Under the pieces are notes generated by a model that saw only the letters and a program-made list of their open reading frames with translations, was not told the origin of the DNA and did no database searches. Made by a program: the position numbers and the translations under genes. A stretch of 7,307 bases of DNA, taken from contig JAHWKQ010000114.1 in assembly GCA_019347785.1 (NCBI GenBank), positions 1 through 7,307 of the forward strand, read 5' to 3'. This stretch comes from Actinomycetota bacterium (GTDB taxonomy: Bacteria > Actinomycetota > Nitriliruptoria > Euzebyales > Egibacteraceae). Shown here piece by piece: positions 6,952-7,307 of the stretch (positions are counted from its first letter, which is position 1; every line of letters begins with the position of its first letter).

Positions 6952-7307
6952 ACGGGTCCTTTGGTCGGGCCCCGCCCCGGAACGGCGTCGCGACGCGGCG
7001 TGACGATACGGGCCGGCCGTCCGGCGTGCGAAGCGTCAGCGACCGCGATCGTGCCCCGTGGCCATACCCGGCGCAAGGGGTCCGCGGCAGCCCGCGCGTC
7101 GTCGCCGGCGACCGCCAGCGTGGCGACCAGCACTCCCCGGGCGCCACCCGCCCGCAGCGCCGCCGCGGCCGCCCGGGCGGTCGCGCCGGTCGTGCGGACG
7201 TCGTCGACGAGCACGACCCACGGCGGCACGGTGCGGGTCGCGGTGAAGGCGCCGGCCGGGGCGCGCAGCCGCGCGGACGCCGTCAGGTCCGTCTGGTCCG
7301 GCCGCCG
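6948..7307 (-). CDS. comF: ComF-family phosphoribosyltransferase-like protein, C-terminal part (5' end outside window)
   Basis: The last 119 residues of a ComF-like protein; the frame is open to the window edge. Visible family features are PDQTDL...R (fragment residues 3-13), the GAF turn (19-21), and the PRPP-binding motif VVLVDDVRTTGAT (31-43) followed by the helix ARAAAAALRAGGARGVLVATLA. ComF proteins support DNA uptake in competent bacteria; in actinobacteria their role is unclear. An N-terminal zinc-ribbon would be expected outside the window. After the conserved part there is an unusual extension of about 55 residues (from roughly residue 65), rich in Ala, Arg and Asp, whereas many ComF proteins end soon after the PRPP helix. 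An internal GTG at 7229 should not be taken as the start because the motifs begin upstream of it. The TGA overlaps the hpf start. Confidence 0.85.
   Translation of the reverse strand, partial: RRPDQTDLTASARLRAPAGAFTATRTVPPWVVLVDDVRTTGATARAAAAALRAGGARGVLVATLAVAGDDARAAADPLRRVWPRGTIAVADASHAGRPARIVTPRRDAVPGRGPTKGPV

Overview
The window is a very GC-rich chromosomal segment with strong G/C bias at third codon positions. Gene content and order point to an actinobacterium: a SigR/RsrA-type redox sigma factor and its zinc anti-sigma factor, and the run comF - hpf - response regulator - secA with an Rv3235-family (DUF6459) gene beside secA. No mobile element, CRISPR array, tRNA or rRNA is visible. I cannot name genus or species; an early-branching actinobacterial lineage is only a guess.

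Layout. (1) 1-222, + strand: the 3' end of an unrecognised gene. Its TAG stop shares two bases with the TAG stop of the convergent anti-sigma gene. (2) 219-1108, - strand: sigR followed by rsrA, a thiol-oxidative-stress switch in which RsrA holds SigR until its zinc-thiol site is oxidised. (3) 1109-1290: a 182-base divergent control region. It holds a good sigma-70-type promoter for the + strand and a candidate SigR-dependent promoter for sigR on the - strand, with overlapping -35 elements. (4) 1291-2654, + strand: a two-gene unit, a single-pass membrane protein with a possible TcpC/VirB8-like (NTF2-like) extracytoplasmic part, then a soluble Rv3235-family protein. It ends in a perfect 12-bp inverted repeat that overlaps the last stop codon and probably serves as a (bidirectional) terminator. 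(5) 2744-7307, - strand, read right to left: comF (3' part only), hpf, an orphan NarL/LuxR-type response regulator, and secA.

How they may work together. comF and hpf overlap by four bases (GTGA) and are likely translationally coupled. hpf makes the long-form ribosome hibernation factor that dimerises 70S ribosomes. The response regulator has its own AT-richer promoter region. secA encodes a complete 912-residue preprotein translocase ATPase with a C-terminal zinc SEC-C motif. Most of this is conserved actinobacterial housekeeping. The least understood part is the membrane protein/Rv3235 pair convergent with secA, together with the shared control region between it and sigR.
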